NCBI GenBank assembly: GCA_964250225.1
Contig: CAXUEY010000094.1
Span: 1 to 23,911 of the forward strand
DNA from: Paraktedonobacter sp964250225
GTDB lineage: Bacteria; Chloroflexota; Ktedonobacteria; Ktedonobacterales; Ktedonobacteraceae
Direction of reading: 5' to 3'
Length of the DNA stretch: 23,911 nucleotides
Part shown: piece by piece, positions 22,777-23,911 of the stretch
Layout of the letters: each line of letters begins with the position of its first letter
How positions within the stretch are numbered: the first letter of the stretch is position 1
Notes under the pieces: generated by a model
The model's database searches: none
The model's input: the letters and a program-made list of their open reading frames with translations, nothing else
What the model was told of the DNA's origin: nothing
Position numbers and translations under genes: made by a program

Positions 22777-23107
22777 ACATTAATCTCATCCTGTATTGCG
22801 ATTTTTTTGAAATGTTATTCATTCGCTCTGTAAGGAGCAGTCTCTTATCCAGAGCGAGCAACCAACTAGCTCGTTATTTTTTACGCTCGCTCTAAGAAGT
22901 GCTGTTCAGATTATGACAAATTTTTTCTGTTGCTGTCAACATTGTTCTGTTGCCACCTCGGTGGAGATGATGGGTGAACTGGGGGATAAGTCATGCAGAA
23001 AAAATACTGGTACCTTTAAAAATCGCATGGCCACCCCGCTGATAAATTCACATTTTCCCCCGAATGAATCACAGTGGTCTGCGGCACCGGTTGATAAACG
23101 GGTGAGC
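22777..23107. other. Non-coding stretch with mutually exclusive inverted repeats
   Basis: About 330 bases without a convincing gene. CGCTCTG (22824-22830) can pair with CAGAGCG (22850-22856), while AGAGCGAGC (22851-22859) can instead pair with GCTCGCTCT (22885-22893) or, in part, with GCTCG at 22869-22873, which is followed by TTATTTTTT. On the plus strand this resembles a terminator/antiterminator arrangement, but no plus-strand gene follows. The rest is AT-rich and featureless. Confidence 0.4.
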
Positions 23108-23911
23108 TTAATTGTCAAAAATGGCCTTCAAAGCTGGATAGAGCGCCTGATATGTCTGGTAGGTTTGGGCATAGGTTCGCGCGACCTCCGGCTGTGGCTC
23201 TGTATGCTCAACGAGGCGTATCGTTTGGGCACAGGCCTGCTGGATGGACGCGTAGGTACCACTGGCTACCCCTGCCAGCAGCGCCGCGCCAAAGGCTGGT
23301 CCTTCCCGCGCGCTGGTCGTTACCAGTTCCACATCAAGCACATCCGCGAGAATCTGGCGCCAGAGGGGACTCTTCGCTCCACCACCGGTGGCACGTACCT
23401 GTTCCAGCGGCAACCCCTGCTCGCGTAGAATGGCAAAGCAGTCTTTTAAGCTCAAGGCCACACCCTCCAGGACTGCTCGGATGAGGTGGCGGCGGTCATG
23501 GCTGGCCGTCAAACCGATCCAGCCTCCACGTGCTCGCGGATCAAGGTGTGGTGTGCGTTCCCCTTGCAGGTAGGGCAAGAAGAAGAGACCTTCACTGCCG
23601 GGAGCGACCTGTGCAGCCTCTTGCGCCAGCAGTTCATAGGCATCCACGCCAGTCCAGCGTTCCAGCGTGCGTTCGGATAGGCCAAGATTGTCGCGCACCC
23701 AGCGTAGTGAGAGTCCCGCCGCCTGCGTGACGCCCATCAGATACCAGGCATTGGGCACGGCGTGATTAAACGTATGGACACGCGGGACCGGTCCAGAAGT
23801 ATCAACCTGGGGCGTTGAGGCGTAGCCCAGCACTACCCCGCTGGTTCCGATGGAGACCAGCGCCAATCCTGGTTGGACCACCCCATTTCCCACGGCCCCA
23901 CACGCATTATC
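23108..23911 (-). CDS. xylB: Xylulokinase-type FGGY carbohydrate kinase (3' part, cut by window edge)
   Basis: The C-terminal 267 codons of an FGGY sugar kinase; the frame runs off the right end of the window (it begins with DNACGAVGNG), so the N-terminal ATP-binding half and the start are not visible. Family features: VSIGTSGV, the segment LPYLQGERTPHLDPRARGG typical of xylulokinases, and RATGGGAKSPLWRQILADVL, the adenosine-contacting motif, followed by EGPAFGAALLAGVASG. The protein ends at a TAA (23108-23110) and would normally be about 500 residues. It phosphorylates D-xylulose in pentose catabolism; a related ketose kinase is possible. No xylose isomerase or regulator is seen in the window. 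Confidence 0.9.
   Translation of the reverse strand, partial: DNACGAVGNGVVQPGLALVSIGTSGVVLGYASTPQVDTSGPVPRVHTFNHAVPNAWYLMGVTQAAGLSLRWVRDNLGLSERTLERWTGVDAYELLAQEAAQVAPGSEGLFFLPYLQGERTPHLDPRARGGWIGLTASHDRRHLIRAVLEGVALSLKDCFAILREQGLPLEQVRATGGGAKSPLWRQILADVLDVELVTTSAREGPAFGAALLAGVASGTYASIQQACAQTIRLVEHTEPQPEVARTYAQTYQTYQALYPALKAIFDN

Noticed and set aside
22485..22895. Plus-strand frame of 136 codons with AGGAG five bases before its ATG
   Set aside because: Composition (many Arg, Gly, Ser without structure) looks like a shadow of the minus-strand 92-residue gene, and it runs through the structured non-coding region. Retained only as a caveat.
22913..23428. Plus-strand frame of 171 codons starting with a cysteine-rich FFCCCQHC stretch
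   Set aside because: More than half is antisense to the well-supported xylulokinase gene, and there is no clear ribosome binding site.

Overview
The window reads as a moderately GC-rich, monoderm-like bacterial chromosome segment. Gene content and style point to a soil-type Chloroflexota, most likely class Ktedonobacteria: several TPR-rich proteins, a soluble Ser/Thr kinase with a zinc ribbon, a PimA-like glycosyltransferase, LpxL-like acyltransferases without any LPS genes, and a WD40 lipoprotein. That placement is inference from gene families; no rRNA or marker gene is present. I saw no tRNA, rRNA, CRISPR array, insertion sequence or phage gene.

Layout. (1) 56-3067, minus strand: a gene set for an unrecognised protein with tandem 25-residue repeats, a PspA/IM30-like coiled-coil protein, and a von Willebrand factor A (VWA) protein. 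(2) 3396-6848, plus strand, divergent from the first set: two paralogous genes. Both begin with the same four-cysteine zinc ribbon and end in TPRs. The second carries a complete Ser/Thr kinase between them; the first keeps only a decayed kinase N-lobe. Together these five genes look like an envelope-stress or signalling locus, loosely reminiscent of VWA/kinase partnerships in Ter-type stress systems. This is the part of the window most likely to be undescribed. (3) 7184-8437, plus: a small CxxC heavy-metal-associated (HMA) protein followed by a DUF2182 membrane protein. A long 18-bp-arm hairpin then separates them from (4) 8529-12349, minus: a MarR repressor with a conspicuous operator, an ABC ATPase and two paralogous ABC-2 permeases, i.e. 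a self-regulated exporter operon. (5) 12528-13655, minus: a seven-bladed WD40 lipoprotein.

(6) 13851-21652 is dominated by lipid genes: two tandem LpxL/PatA-type acyltransferases (plus), a PHP phosphoesterase whose start overlaps the stop of a PimA-like GT4 glycosyltransferase (minus), acetoacetyl-CoA synthetase (minus), and a diacylglycerol-kinase-family gene with a PlsC acyltransferase (plus). The acyltransferases and the PimA-like enzyme suggest synthesis of acylated glycophospholipids. (7) 21659-23911, minus: endonuclease III, a small unknown protein, and the 3' part of a xylulokinase-type FGGY kinase cut by the window edge. The stretch 22777-23107 carries no convincing gene but has a set of mutually exclusive inverted repeats.

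Several starts were moved inward from the longest open frame because a clear Shine-Dalgarno sequence and family alignment support the later codon.
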